A stretch of DNA of 64,000 nt from NCBI GenBank assembly GCA_958510875.1, contig OY294068.1, positions 80,905,978-80,969,977 on the forward strand, in the 5' to 3' direction. Below are positions 11,367-22,185 of this stretch, piece by piece (position 1 is the first letter of the stretch; the number at the start of each line of letters is the position of its first letter). A program made the position numbers and the translations under genes. Source of the DNA: Endomychus coccineus. Lineage: Eukaryota > Arthropoda > Insecta > Coleoptera > Endomychidae. The notes under the pieces were generated by a model. It made no database searches and was not told the DNA's origin. It saw only the letters and a program-made list of their open reading frames with translations.

Positions 11367-12230
11367 CTGAAACAATTATAAATACTGATAATTACTGAGC
11401 AAAGTTGTTTTCGATCTAAATGTAATATGGTGACTTTGGTTTAATCCTTATAACATTTCAGGTGATAAAATTTTGTCTAAATCTAAATTTCACAATCTAG
11501 TCCAATGTATAGTGGTTATGAATTACGAAATGTTACAAATGAAAACTGCGCAAAAGTCTTTGAATCTATCCATATAATAATTTGGTTACAACCTCAACAT
11601 GACTTCTTTGTAATACAGTGACTAGAGAAGTATAGTCAGTTAAAGTAGATTTTTGGAATAATCTTAGAGCCACACTTAGATCGCAAAAAAATTAGCTGAA
11701 CTATGCTAATATTATATCTTAGACAGCACATGTCATTCCAATTGATTCAAAAGTTTGTATTAAGTATAATTGTCTTCAAAATAGCAGAATATTATATAGG
11801 TCGATTAAAGAAGTTTTATTTGCGAATTTGAACATTACGGACAAAGAAAATTTTGTCATATTACCTGAATATTGATTGAATGAGCGTCGCCCCATCTCAT
11901 CGACCCTTATATTTATTCACTGTTAGTATAACCTGCAGTAATAAACATGGCCCCAGGCTTCTCTGTTCTCAGAAAGCTAGCTATGGTATGTGGATAAACC
12001 AACTCCCATGGTCCTTGAGGACATTTTAGTTTTGAATGAGGATGATAAGAGTGAAGTACTTTTCTGTGTTAGATGTATTACCGTAGAATTAAGAATTTCG
12101 TGAAGCATGAATAATTGTTTAATTTTATTTGCATATTTTTTAATTTCTCCATGTAGAAACTCTAGACTTGCCAAATGATTACGGTGGCAAATAAAAACTT
12201 ATTTCGAAATACTTTCTTATAATATCTTCC
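11367..12230. other. Intronic AT-rich sequence, no gene
   Basis: This lies inside the proposed last intron of the OPA3-like gene. The 65-codon minus frame at 12174-11977 has no recognisable motif. Confidence 0.45.
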
Positions 12231-12234
12231 CATA

Positions 12235-12620
12235 TTAATACTCACACATAACAATGTAGTGACAATCATTGTACCATCATTGCAGATTCTGATTTATATT
12301 GGTTTTACGATGATTTGTACCAACTGTACAATCATGTATGAGTCATAATTACACATAATTCATACATCATTGTATAATGATGCACTGTAAAACCAGAAAT
12401 ATTAGAAAAAAATGCCACAATGATTTATGTATGTTTATGCCATCATTAAATGAGTCCATTCTTGTACCATCATTGTACAGTTACGTATACATGATTGTAC
12501 AATGATTGACTAATGGATCATTCCCTTGATTTATGGAAAAATATACCATCATTCATGAATCACACTGAAACATTAGTGAATCATTGTACAATCGCGTTCT
12601 AAATCGAGATTGTATAATGA
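12235..12620. repeat. Cluster of TCATTGTACAATGA-type palindromic motifs
   Basis: Roughly ten variants of ATCATTGTAC, GATTGTACAATGA and TGTACCATCATT are scattered in both orientations across about 380 bp, mixed with TTACGATGATT. It looks like a degenerate inverted-repeat element or a palindromic minisatellite. No protein is encoded. Confidence 0.6.
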
Positions 12621-13184
12621 TTTTTACTAACTGAAACCTTACAATTGTATCATCTTTCATGAAATATAATGCATTCATTATGGCAAAAGGATGGTACAAC
12701 GATAACAGTTTCGATTCCATACCAATTTTGATGTTGCAATAATTCCTATAAAATTTAAAAATATCTGAAGTTGCAAAAATTCTCAACAAACGAATGGTTA
12801 CAAATATTACCAAAAATTACCTCTCCTGCACCCCACTCAATTTGATATCTCATTTAGAGCAGAACTAGATGACTAGTATCCCAACCCTCAAAAGTTTATG
12901 AGCCGCGCTCCCAATTGCTTCCCCTGCCACACTTTTTAGGCAGGACATCAAGAACTTCAATTTGATACCTCTTTTAGCGCAAAACTTCATGTAGTATCTA
13001 AACAGCCAAAGATGAGACCGCGAGTGCGTGCGCCATTCCATCTATTTCCGGGCAAGTTTTAACGACCCCGAAATGACTTTTCGCATACAAATTTTTAAAA
13101 ACTTGCAACAATTTTGTTAATGTAGAAGACACTTTCAAAAATGTCTTGAACCTTTTTCAAACATTAATGTTTGAATTGCTTCAT

Positions 13185-13555
13185 TGTGGCAAGTTCTATA
13201 TCTGAATCCATACTTTCATGGTCGGAACTCATGTCGATACAATTTTATCACATTGAAATGAACGCGTCTAAATTGACAGTTCGCAGAATGAGAACATAAA
13301 TCAACGGTGAGTAAACGTCTAACCTTTGCAATGCTTACTTGCTTTATGTTTCTCTCTATTAATTTCAGAAATATTAACTATTTTTAAGTAAATAATTAAC
13401 GTTATTGGTAAAATATTGTATTATAATCGTATCGTAAATTCATATTACGATAATCGATGGGTTGTCAAACGAGGCCGTTAGGCCCATCTCATATCGTAAT
13501 AATATGAATCTTTACCATACTTATATAGTAAATATCTTCTATTACCGCATCAAAC
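13185..13555 (-). pseudogene. Second copy of a Crypton-like 5' end
   Basis: This segment duplicates 13960-14283 at about 80% identity. It includes the same start context: the ATG at 13232 opens MSSDHESMDSDIELA, comparable to MSSDYESVDFVIELA in the other copy. The frame closes after about 22 codons. The upstream part (higher coordinates) holds the same hairpin built on ATTCATATTACGAT. Confidence 0.6.
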
Positions 13556-13762
13556 ATAAAGATGTGTTATCGTACTTTCCAAGATCAAATGTTGAGAACA
13601 TTGGTTTGTTTTGAACATATTTGTGACTTCGAATTGAAGTTAGGTCCAGAACACGTATTAAACTAAATACTAGGCAATGAAAAGAGTAAATACTATTTTC
13701 GTTGAGAGTTGATGGTTAATAAATACAATATTTTACCTACTACCAATATGTAATGTCAAACA

Positions 13763-14014
13763 TTACGACACTGATATGAGTTTCGTAATGAGGTACTTTA
13801 CCGCACTAGTGCGGTAAAGTAAATTAATTGGAATGAAAGTGTCAAAGTTAATTTTCTCCGATATATCACGGACTTTTTTTGAACTGCACCAGTCTTCGAA
13901 TCGCTTATATTCTTTTTCGTATCTATTGCGGGATTTACCGGGTACTAGGGTTTGAATTGCGTTATTTGCAGCAAGTTCTATAACAAAATCCACACTTTCA
14001 TAGTCGGAACTCAT
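13763..14014 (-). pseudogene. Crypton-like tyrosine recombinase, N-terminal fragment
   Basis: The 83-codon frame reads LVPGKSRNRYEKEYKRFEDW, then C, S and KKV. This matches the N-terminal SAM-like core-binding region of animal Crypton/phage-integrase-type proteins (a K-S-R-x-R-Y-x-x-x-Y-x-x-F-x-x-W pattern). Cryptons use a tyrosine recombinase to move. The catalytic C-terminal domain (R..HxxR..Y) is absent. The frame runs into a perfect 28-nt palindrome at 13794-13821 and ends. The identification rests on this one motif. Another copy of the 5' part lies 782 bp away. Confidence 0.5.
13794..13821. other. Perfect 28-nt palindrome
   Basis: Each half is TACTTTACCGCACT, and the two halves meet with no spacer. 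An imperfect 30-nt palindrome at 13761-13790 (CATTACGA..TCGTAATG, two mismatched pairs) lies beside it. Both fall at the 3' end of the Crypton-like fragment, which suggests a recombination or insertion junction. Confidence 0.9.
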
Positions 14015-14458
14015 GTCGATACAATTATACCAAACTGATGTGAACGCTTCAAAATTGACAGTTCACAAAATAAATCAACAATGAGCGCAACGCTTGCTTG
14101 TTACATGATTCTAATATCATTAATTTAAGGAATATTGACTAATTTTGAGAAAATAATTAACATTATTGGTAGTAGGTAAAATAATGTACTATATTCGTAT
14201 CCTAAATTCATATTACGATATTCAATTTCCCATCTCATTTCGTAATATGAATCTTTACGACACTTATATCGTAAATATCTAGTACAACAGGGATGTATCA
14301 ATATGAACCTTCGCCTTTACGTGTAGTCTAAGGTGACCACAGAGTAATATCATTAATTTCAAGGGCGTTCCTACATCAGTGTGACAAGACACTGTCAACT
14401 TGACAAATGAAAATCTGAATGTCAGAAACGTAAACAAATAATAATATCGAAATAAATT

Positions 14459-16660
14459 TTGATGATGTCTGTAGACCAAAGAAAGCATTCATGTGATGTG
14501 TGTGATAAAAGTTATACTTTCAAACAAAATCTAATACGTCATGTAAAGGCATCCCACACTAATTCATCTATCATAGGAGCGGAGAAAAACAGACTAAAGT
14601 GTCCAATTTGCAACTTTTCGCCACAAAGTGTTCTAAACTTGAATGAACATTTAAAAAATTCTCACGACATCAAACTAGAATTCGAAGATCATAAATTTTC
14701 TAGTGAAGATGATTTTCTTGCATGGAAATCATCAATCGAAGCAAATACTTTGACAAATTTTATAAAAGTTAGGGGTACTAAAATGAGTAAAAGTGGTTCT
14801 TGTATAACTTACTATAAGTGTCACCGTTCAGGTAAATTTGTTTCTAAAAGTAATGGCATAAGACGTTTGAAAATTCAAGGTAGCAACAAAATAAATGGTA
14901 TATGCCCAGCTAATATGAAATACTCATTCACAAAGAAAGGTAATATTCATGTAAACTATCAAAAGGTGCATGTAGGGCATCAACTAGACATAGGCCATTT
15001 GACATTAACAGGAATTGAAAGGGAAAAACTAGCCAAAAAAATTGCATCCAATGTGTCTTTAGATGCTATTTTAGATGAAGTACGCAGTTCATTTTCAGAT
15101 GCGAAATTAGGGCGAATACACCTACTTACTAAACAAGATTTGCACAACATTGAAAAAAGATATAACTTGAGTACAAATGTAAAACATCAAAATGAAAGTG
15201 CAAGCATTGAAAACTGGGTGGAGGAAATGAAAAGTTCCGAAAGTTGCTGTGTATTACTTTATAAGCCACAAGATCTGTTTTTCGAAGAATATGCACAACT
15301 TAACATAAATGATTTTATTCTCATCATTATGAATGAGGCTCAAATAGAAATTTTGAAGAAATATGGAAATAACTGTATTTGTATTGATCGAACAAATGAT
15401 TTAAATGCTTATAATTATGAAATGATAACTTTAATTGTATTGGATGAGACAGGACAAGGATTTCCATGTGCTTTTCTAATCTCTAATAGATCAGATGAAG
15501 CTGTAATCTCAATATTTTTACATTTAATACGCCATAAAGTTGATATTCTGGAAACTGAAATATTTTTATCAGATGTAGATGATGCATTTTTCAAGAGTTG
15601 GAAAGAGGTAATGGGTGTACCAAAACAAAAATTATATTGTCACTGGTTAATAGATGCAGTATGGCGGAAACATTTGGTTAAAATTAAAAATAAGTGCAAA
15701 CAACAAGAAGTATATATTCAATTAAGAACTCTGATGGAAGAAACTGATATTCAGAAATTTAAAGTTTCTTTGGAGAAGACCCTCGAAGAGTTATTTGAAG
15801 ATGGAGAAACTACAGATTTTGCACTATTTTTTACTTCACACTATATAAATAATACAACAAGTTGGGCTTACTGTTATAGATTACATTCCATTTTAGATAC
15901 TAATATACATTTAGAACGCCTGCACAGAACAATAAGATACATATACTTACAAGGAAGGAATGTTAAAAGATTGAATAAATCTATTCATGCTATAATGCAA
16001 TTTGTGAGAGACAAACTGATTGATAGAACAATTGTAGCACAAAACAGAAAAATTACAAGCGATGTAAAAAATTTACGATGTAGACATCGAAAATCAATGT
16101 CAATTCCTCGGGATTTAATTAGTTTGGACCAAAATGACTGGAAAGTAGCTTCGGCATCAGGTAAAGAGCTATATACAATTCAAGAGGCGCGAATAGATTG
16201 TAAATGTGCACTTATATGTCAAGATTGCCAAATTTGCGTGCACAGATACACATGTTCCTGTGTTGACTCTGCTATCAAGTGGAACATGTGCAAACATATT
16301 CATTTGGTTTGTCAAGTTCAAGAAGAGTTGAATAAAAAACAGTTGAATGTTTATGATGTTAATAGTGAAATGATATTCGATTATATCCAATTGGGAAATG
16401 AGGAAACTGAAACTGTATTACAATTAGAAGAAGTTGAGTGTAATGTACAAGACAAACTTTTATATATTGATAATACAGCAAGTCATGTTGAAAAGGGGAA
16501 ACAGGATTTAACAATACAGTTCCAACATCTTCTGGAACTGCTAACAACTCCTGAACATATCGCAGTAGTTAAGGCTTGCATCGACTCTCTACTACCAATA
16601 ATAAGTGATTCCCAAGATTGTTCAAATATTTTAGAATCATTCATAATAAATAAATGTTAA
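14459..16660 (+). CDS. Intact MULE-type transposase with C2H2 and SWIM zinc fingers
   Basis: One uninterrupted frame of 733 codons. Two C2H2 fingers open the protein: C12-x2-C15-x12-H28-x4-H33 and C48-x2-C51-x12-H64-x4-H69, likely DNA-binding. The middle resembles a MULE (Mutator) DDE transposase. Candidate catalytic residues are D310 (CIDRTN), D372 (FLSDVDD) and E486 (HLERLH), with a CHWLID motif between D372 and E486. A SWIM finger follows at C599-S-C601-x9-C-x-H (YTCSC, then MCKH). The order finger/DDE/SWIM fits Mutator-superfamily transposases of the insect Phantom type; that assignment is from memory of the family. It lies antisense inside the long OPA3 intron. There are two adjacent ATGs, at 14462 and 14465, after the first codon. 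I found no terminal inverted repeats in the flanks, so it could be a fairly recent element with lost ends or a domesticated single-exon gene. The full-length frame amid decayed neighbours is notable. Confidence 0.85.
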   Translation: MMMSVDQRKHSCDVCDKSYTFKQNLIRHVKASHTNSSIIGAEKNRLKCPICNFSPQSVLNLNEHLKNSHDIKLEFEDHKFSSEDDFLAWKSSIEANTLTNFIKVRGTKMSKSGSCITYYKCHRSGKFVSKSNGIRRLKIQGSNKINGICPANMKYSFTKKGNIHVNYQKVHVGHQLDIGHLTLTGIEREKLAKKIASNVSLDAILDEVRSSFSDAKLGRIHLLTKQDLHNIEKRYNLSTNVKHQNESASIENWVEEMKSSESCCVLLYKPQDLFFEEYAQLNINDFILIIMNEAQIEILKKYGNNCICIDRTNDLNAYNYEMITLIVLDETGQGFPCAFLISNRSDEAVISIFLHLIRHKVDILETEIFLSDVDDAFFKSWKEVMGVPKQKLYCHWLIDAVWRKHLVKIKNKCKQQEVYIQLRTLMEETDIQKFKVSLEKTLEELFEDGETTDFALFFTSHYINNTTSWAYCYRLHSILDTNIHLERLHRTIRYIYLQGRNVKRLNKSIHAIMQFVRDKLIDRTIVAQNRKITSDVKNLRCRHRKSMSIPRDLISLDQNDWKVASASGKELYTIQEARIDCKCALICQDCQICVHRYTCSCVDSAIKWNMCKHIHLVCQVQEELNKKQLNVYDVNSEMIFDYIQLGNEETETVLQLEEVECNVQDKLLYIDNTASHVEKGKQDLTIQFQHLLELLTTPEHIAVVKACIDSLLPIISDSQDCSNILESFIINKC

Positions 16661-18250
16661 ACTAATACTTTAGACATGAATTGATCAAGAAATTTGATAA
16701 CAATGATTGGAATTTGGGGTATTTTGCCCCTTATTCAATAAAATCAGCTTAATCACTTGAGCACAAAGTCATCATCAGAGTGGTGTTTGATTTTATTGTA
16801 TGAAGGTGGCAGTGATTGGATCCACATTAGAAATCCAGTTAACTATTAGTTCAACATGTTTTTATGTGGAATGAACCATGATAATGGGAAGAATGTTTTT
16901 TGTAACTTATACTGCATATAAAATTATATTCTTTAGAACAAAATATATGTAGGAAACTTGTATAACATTTAATTATATCATATATCAATTGAGATTAAGA
17001 TCTTGACAAGAAATCAAAATAAAGAAATTGACAAACATGTCACTAATTAATATAAAACCAAATTATTAATATTTTAGGTGAAGCTAGAGCTTATTAGAAA
17101 AATGTTTCTTCAATGTCAGATTAATAGAAAACTGTTTTATTATGTTTCTCAATGTGCATTCAAGTAAATAATTGTGCAAATTGTGGAAGTATTATATTCT
17201 TGGGAATAGGTACATAATTATAATGAAATTGTGTTTTAAAATAGTGTCCCAATATTTCCTTCATAAAGATGTACAAATCTGAACCTGAATCAGATTCTCT
17301 CACGTTATTGTACATTAATAAAAGGTTTACCAAAGTCGTGTTCTGTTCATTTTTAGTTTTTGCATGATCAATTAATACATTATCAGTTATGTATATATGA
17401 TTATTCTAGTAGATAATGAATATACAGATTTTAATATTATTGTATAAAAAGTAAAATTTTAACACTCAACCATTTAGCCTAATTGGCTTGGTTCAAGAAT
17501 TTCTAGGGCTTTTAATTTTCAATTTTCTTTTCTCAATGAATATTTTAGGCGAGCTAATTTTAAATTACCGACAAATAGTAAGTTTTGAATTTTTGGCCTT
17601 AGCAGAAAATTTGATTGGCAGATACGATTCTTTGGTAAAATTAAATTGTAAGGGAGTTTCGTAGTTAAGATGCGGGGTAAATATACTTTCTACGTTCTCA
17701 TTCTCGTTTTTAGATCCGGCAACGTCGCATTCACGGTCAAGTCATTGCTCAAGATGTCTGTTTCGATGATTTTATTTTTGAACATCGTAATAGTAAGTTG
17801 TAGAATCTGTATAAAAAATTGTTCGAATCTTATTTTATTTTTATTGAATTATACATATAAAATGTTGGAAAGTACATATGATTTTACACTATTTGTCTAA
17901 AGACTTAATGATATTTATAGCTATATTATTTACTTTCAATTTAGCGGGAACTACCTATTAATTCCTTCTAGGGAACTCTTAAGTATACCCACAAATTAAC
18001 TACAGATATTTAACTTAAATGTATACGACTTTTCTGGCTGTTAACTCATTCTTCCAAACGCGTGAATGCGCGATCTCTACAATTTACTTGAGATGCGCAT
18101 GCGTACCAATAAAAACTGAACCCATCACGGTTCAGATTAAGGTAGCCATCGTTGTTTATTTAATGTTCATCCAGGGTGGATGAAAGTTTGCTTGTATCTT
18201 ATGATTTGATTATTCTTAGTGGGAATTTTTGAGTGTAATTTACTAATATT
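16661..18250. other. 3' flank of the MULE gene; no other gene
   Basis: AATAAA at 16737 lies about 75 bp after the stop and could be the poly(A) signal. On the minus strand at about 16795-16750 there is CTCTGATGATGACTTTGTGC, a possible degenerate member of the Penelope hammerhead-like motif. A weak exon-like segment is at 17714-17792. The rest is AT-rich with no recognisable element. Confidence 0.45.
17714..17792 (+). other. Possible orphan exon
   Basis: A 79-nt open segment lies between an acceptor (CTCGTTTTTAG) and a consensus donor (GTAAGT). Its best frame reads IRQRRIHGQVIAQDVCFDDF, followed by IFEHRN. The local base composition is less AT-rich than its surroundings. I do not recognise the peptide and see no partner exon. 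Confidence 0.25.
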
Positions 18251-18252
18251 CT

Positions 18253-18759
18253 AGGAGGTCGGTCAGTACGCTGCGCATATGCCTGAGTGGTTAAGACGGA
18301 GTGGTGAGTGTGCCGAAAGGATGAAAGAATTCATTCACTACGCTCACTCTGTCTGTCTAGACTTAATAAGGTACAGTAAATAGGAGTCACTCTTCGAGCG
18401 CTATGTAGAAAACAACAACGTGTCATAAAAGGAAGATAGATTTTGTTCGCTACAATCACACTGTCTTAAGCAAAAGGCTTCGTTTGCTATGTTCATTCAC
18501 TGTATAGTTGCGCGAGTTTGATACTGCAACACCATTTCTCTCTACAATCGGCCAGATAGTTATCGTACCGAATAGGACACGAAACTAAGCGAATAGCGTC
18601 GACGGAACGCTCTGCTTAATAAGTCGAAAACGACCTAAGCAACGACATTAAATTCTTATGCCAGTACATTTCGAGATTTGTGGCAAAATTTCAAGTGGAT
18701 TGCATTTATCATTTGGCCGCTAAACGAGAGCATACATTTGCCATATAACCCGATTCAAG
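18253..18759. repeat. Dispersed repeat, copy 2
   Basis: Partner of the copy at 5476-5993. Its left end contains TGCCTGAGTGGTTAAGACGG, close to the D-arm/A-box of a serine or leucine tRNA. I see no matching B-box, and it is not a tRNA gene. Copy 2 lacks the right-hand inverted end present in copy 1. Confidence 0.7.
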
Positions 18760-18994
18760 AATCGATTTTTCTCTGTTGGTGATAGATTTACATTTACTAT
18801 ATCTGAACAGTAAGTATATTATTTCACTGTCAAGTTCTTAGGAGTATAATGTTATTGTTAACACATTTCCAAAATGTATTGAATTTAAAACTATTTTTTA
18901 TTATTCCAACCGTGAATGATTTATAATTATTCTAAGCTCGTTTATATCAATTGTTGCGTACAGGGACTTAATGATAAAACCTCTATAAGACAGA

Positions 18995-19500
18995 CATCGT
19001 TTTCCCCATGCAGATAAGAATTTGGAGCTTTTCAGAGTATGGGTTCAGAAGATACCTCTTTCTCATATGATAACACAGGATGGGTACAATAAAAAACGTG
19101 TGTGGTGAGGACATTTTGAAGAAACGTACAAAATTCCTGGTTCTAAGAGACTGACTTTTAATGATGTGCCTACAATATACCATTAGATTCCAAGGTGATG
19201 CGTCAGAGTAAACTGAGTTTACTCTGATAATGGCTTCTTAGTAGCTGAAAGGTCTTCAAACAGTATTTTTAGTGGATAAGGGTGATTGTTTCTTATATTA
19301 TAGTGTTATAGTGTATCCACAGCGTGGATAACTCTTAGTTATTAACATTCCGCCTAGTTTGGAAAATTTACTTTAAATAATTTCATTAATATTTAGAATA
19401 TTCTAAGAGTTGAGGGATTTTCTAGTGTTTTGGGAAGGCATTTGAATCAAGATGCGTGTGAAAATTTCTTTGAGCAAGTACGGAGTCATTGAGACAGAGT
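18995..19500 (+). pseudogene. THAP/P-element-like transposase relic, interrupted
   Basis: At 19001-19175 the plus strand encodes a THAP-domain core: FPHADKNLELFRVWVQKI, then KKRVCGE. A 2-nt shift follows, then HFEETY and FNDVPTI. C-x2-H-F and VPTI are THAP hallmarks. At 19439-19489 it encodes HLNQDACENFFEQVRSH, matching the conserved H-L-N-Q-D-x-x-E-N-F-F block of P-element-type (THAP9-like) transposases. A Penelope-derived repeat at about 19190-19320 lies between. Coding-like sequence (YCLSIDLDESSARDLPQ) continues to about 19650. Frameshifts and stops make it non-functional. Confidence 0.6.
19190..19320 (+). repeat. Penelope-derived repeat, copy a
   Basis: TTTACTCTGATAATGGCT, then AGTAGCTGAAAGGTC and AGTATTTTTAGTGGATAAGG. 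The same block occurs at 23060-23190, 24310-24425 and, split by an insertion, at 59490-60800. The core resembles a hammerhead ribozyme core, here with a mutated CTGATAA. Confidence 0.7.
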
Positions 19501-19659
19501 TGTTAATTCTAACTGTTCATAGTTCATAGGTACTAATTACTCTGTATTTTCGCAATTACTAAATGTGAATGTAGGTAGTGCAAACACAAAATATTGTTTA
19601 AGTATAGATTTAGATGAGAGTTCGGCAAGAGATTTACCACAAATTAGTAAAATTTTAAG

Positions 19660-22180
19660 CTTATTGTCATAAGCCCATGTTCAAGCTTTATACTAAAAAA
19701 CATTAGAACAATTATTTGAAATTGTGACAATTGTAGACTACTCACAAAATGTTGAGTTAGTACATTCAGTGATAACAGTTGGAGAATATGGGGTGGATGA
19801 GTCGAACGGTTGAACTACCCCTCTTTGAAGATCATAAGATCCTTCGAAATTATATACAATAAAATTATTCAGGTCTTGATTGTGAATCCTCACTCTAATA
19901 CCCTGGTTTAAATAATTAGACAATATATTCTGTAGTGGATTTTTCTTTTATAAAGTACGGTATATACAGACCCGTTGTAATCAAAAAAGTTATCACAATT
20001 TCTTTAGGAACTCTCCTACATAAATAGGAAATTATCTGGCTCAGGTATGCGACCATATCATTGAAATGATATAAATGATGTCAAATTAAAGCGATCACTT
20101 AATATAACCGATCGAAGAGGAAATAGAGAATATGTTTATATTCTATAACAGTAAGTTATATTCTTTATATTATTACTTTTCTATGAAATGTGTAACATTC
20201 GTGATTTTGTAACTTCGTTGAATTAGCAACTTTGCTCACTTTATTTCACTTATTTGTAATAGTTTTGCCCAATCATGTATTTATTCTTTGTAATTCAATA
20301 ACGATTGAGGTATTAGCTGCTGGAGAATTATTCATGATTCCTAAGTTAGCACAGATTAGTGAAACTCAATTGCATGTAGTCAAGCATTCACATATGATAA
20401 AATATAAATCCAGAAACAAAAAACAAACTTAGAACTGATATCTGAGAAATCATTGCCAATAAAAGGAATAAATTTATTATTTAAGCTTTAAGGAAATTAT
20501 TCCGACAGTAAAAGTAATTATGGAATTTCATCAAATAATGATCAAATCAAATAATTAATAATTAGCATAACCGTGTCTTTCAGATCATAAAGACAGGTTG
20601 TAGACATTGATTTCAGTTACCTCTTCAATTTATTTGTTTCATCTTCATTTCAATCTATTGCTATATCTAATCATTAACTATAATGTTATGGACTTTTCAT
20701 CAGGGTTAGCTTATAATGTTATATTATATAGAATCAGAATAGTATATTAATGCATTATATCTTACTACTTTTCCTATGGGATGTATAATATATTGCCATA
20801 AATTCGACAGACTAAAAAAAATGTGCGGAACAATATAATTCAGTAATAAATAGGAAACATGATTCAGACAGAGAAAATATTAGAATCTTAGAAATCGAAT
20901 AGAATTCATCGTCATAATAATTACGAAAAATGAAAAAATTATATAAATTGAAACTGTTGTCAAAATATAATGATATACAGCGTCAACTTAAAACTGACCA
21001 ATTAGATTATCATGATACTACTGACAATTCATCCATTCATCTAAATACAGAGAGGTAACTGAAGAAAAAACTGACAGTTGTTATCATTTAATAAAAGCGA
21101 ATAACATATAACATATTTTTCTGTAGACTGTCTTATGTGGGCAGTCACATATAGTTTGTCTAACAGAAGAATCTGAGTCGATTTTATAATATCTGTCGAG
21201 TGGTAAACATTCTATGCAAATATTCTATGTTAAAATTAACTTACAATGTTATAAGCAGTTTAATGATTTTGTAACTGCTCTTGCATATAAATATTATTAC
21301 CTAAACATAATCGGTTTATTCGAAGATGACTGATAACTTCTAAAATATTAGATTGAAACCAAAAAACGAAATTCACAGATTTTAATGTTAATAATTCTTT
21401 CGCTATAATTGAAATGTCAGAACGATACATTTCTTAAGTAGATACAGGAAACTATGTAAGAAACCTATTAATTTGGAGTTACATGTGGTTTTGTGTTTGT
21501 TTTCCTGGCATTTTGGTTCTTTATTATGACTAAACATAAACTAAGACTTCTCTCTTTAACATTTCTATAACATATTTTCTGCACTTATTAAACATGTAAA
21601 AGACACAAACCATTCATTTGACCAAGACAATACAAAAATTTAGAATACTGAAAAGAATAATAATAAACGTTTGATATTAGTAAGTATCCAAATTAATAGA
21701 AACAATTGTGTTAATGATAAAAATTGATTCTTATCTCTCAAAACTTTATAATAATCTGATTCAAACTTAACCGAATTCAGATATTTTGAATTACCACTTT
21801 TTAATGTCTATTTAATTTAACCTGAAAAGATATGTATTATCTGACATTGTTAAATTTATGACAGTGACAGTTTTGAAATTAAATTCCGCAGTTATCTTAA
21901 ACTTGATTAGTTGTTAGTAATAGGAATGAAATGTAAATTATAGAATAGCTAATTCATTCGCGATAATCATATTTATTTAGATTTGAAAAATCATAAAATA
22001 GTATCTTAGGTATTTAATTAGCTAGTTTCAATCGATTTATTCCATTTAAAGAATATCTATTTGATAAATTAGCCATAAATTACTCTTTCACGCACAACAG
22101 ATCCAATGTTTTCTGCAATTTTAATTGGATTTCAATACACAACTCGGCTGCAGACGCATTTCACTAATTCACTTTTCTAA
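19660..22180. other. AT-rich intronic sequence, no gene recognised
   Basis: Small frames (19923-19738 minus, 20232-20432 plus) show no family motif. I see no tandem array or clear inverted repeat. Confidence 0.45.
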
Positions 22181-22185
22181 ATAAC

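Noticed and set aside
16169..16547. Two minus-strand frames opposite the MULE gene
   Set aside because: They are antisense to the 3' end of a real, motif-bearing frame and have no motif of their own.
18270..18300. tRNA-like sequence TGCCTGAGTGGTTAAGACGG
   Set aside because: It has an A-box-like stretch only; there is no acceptor stem, anticodon arm or B-box, so it is not called as a tRNA gene.
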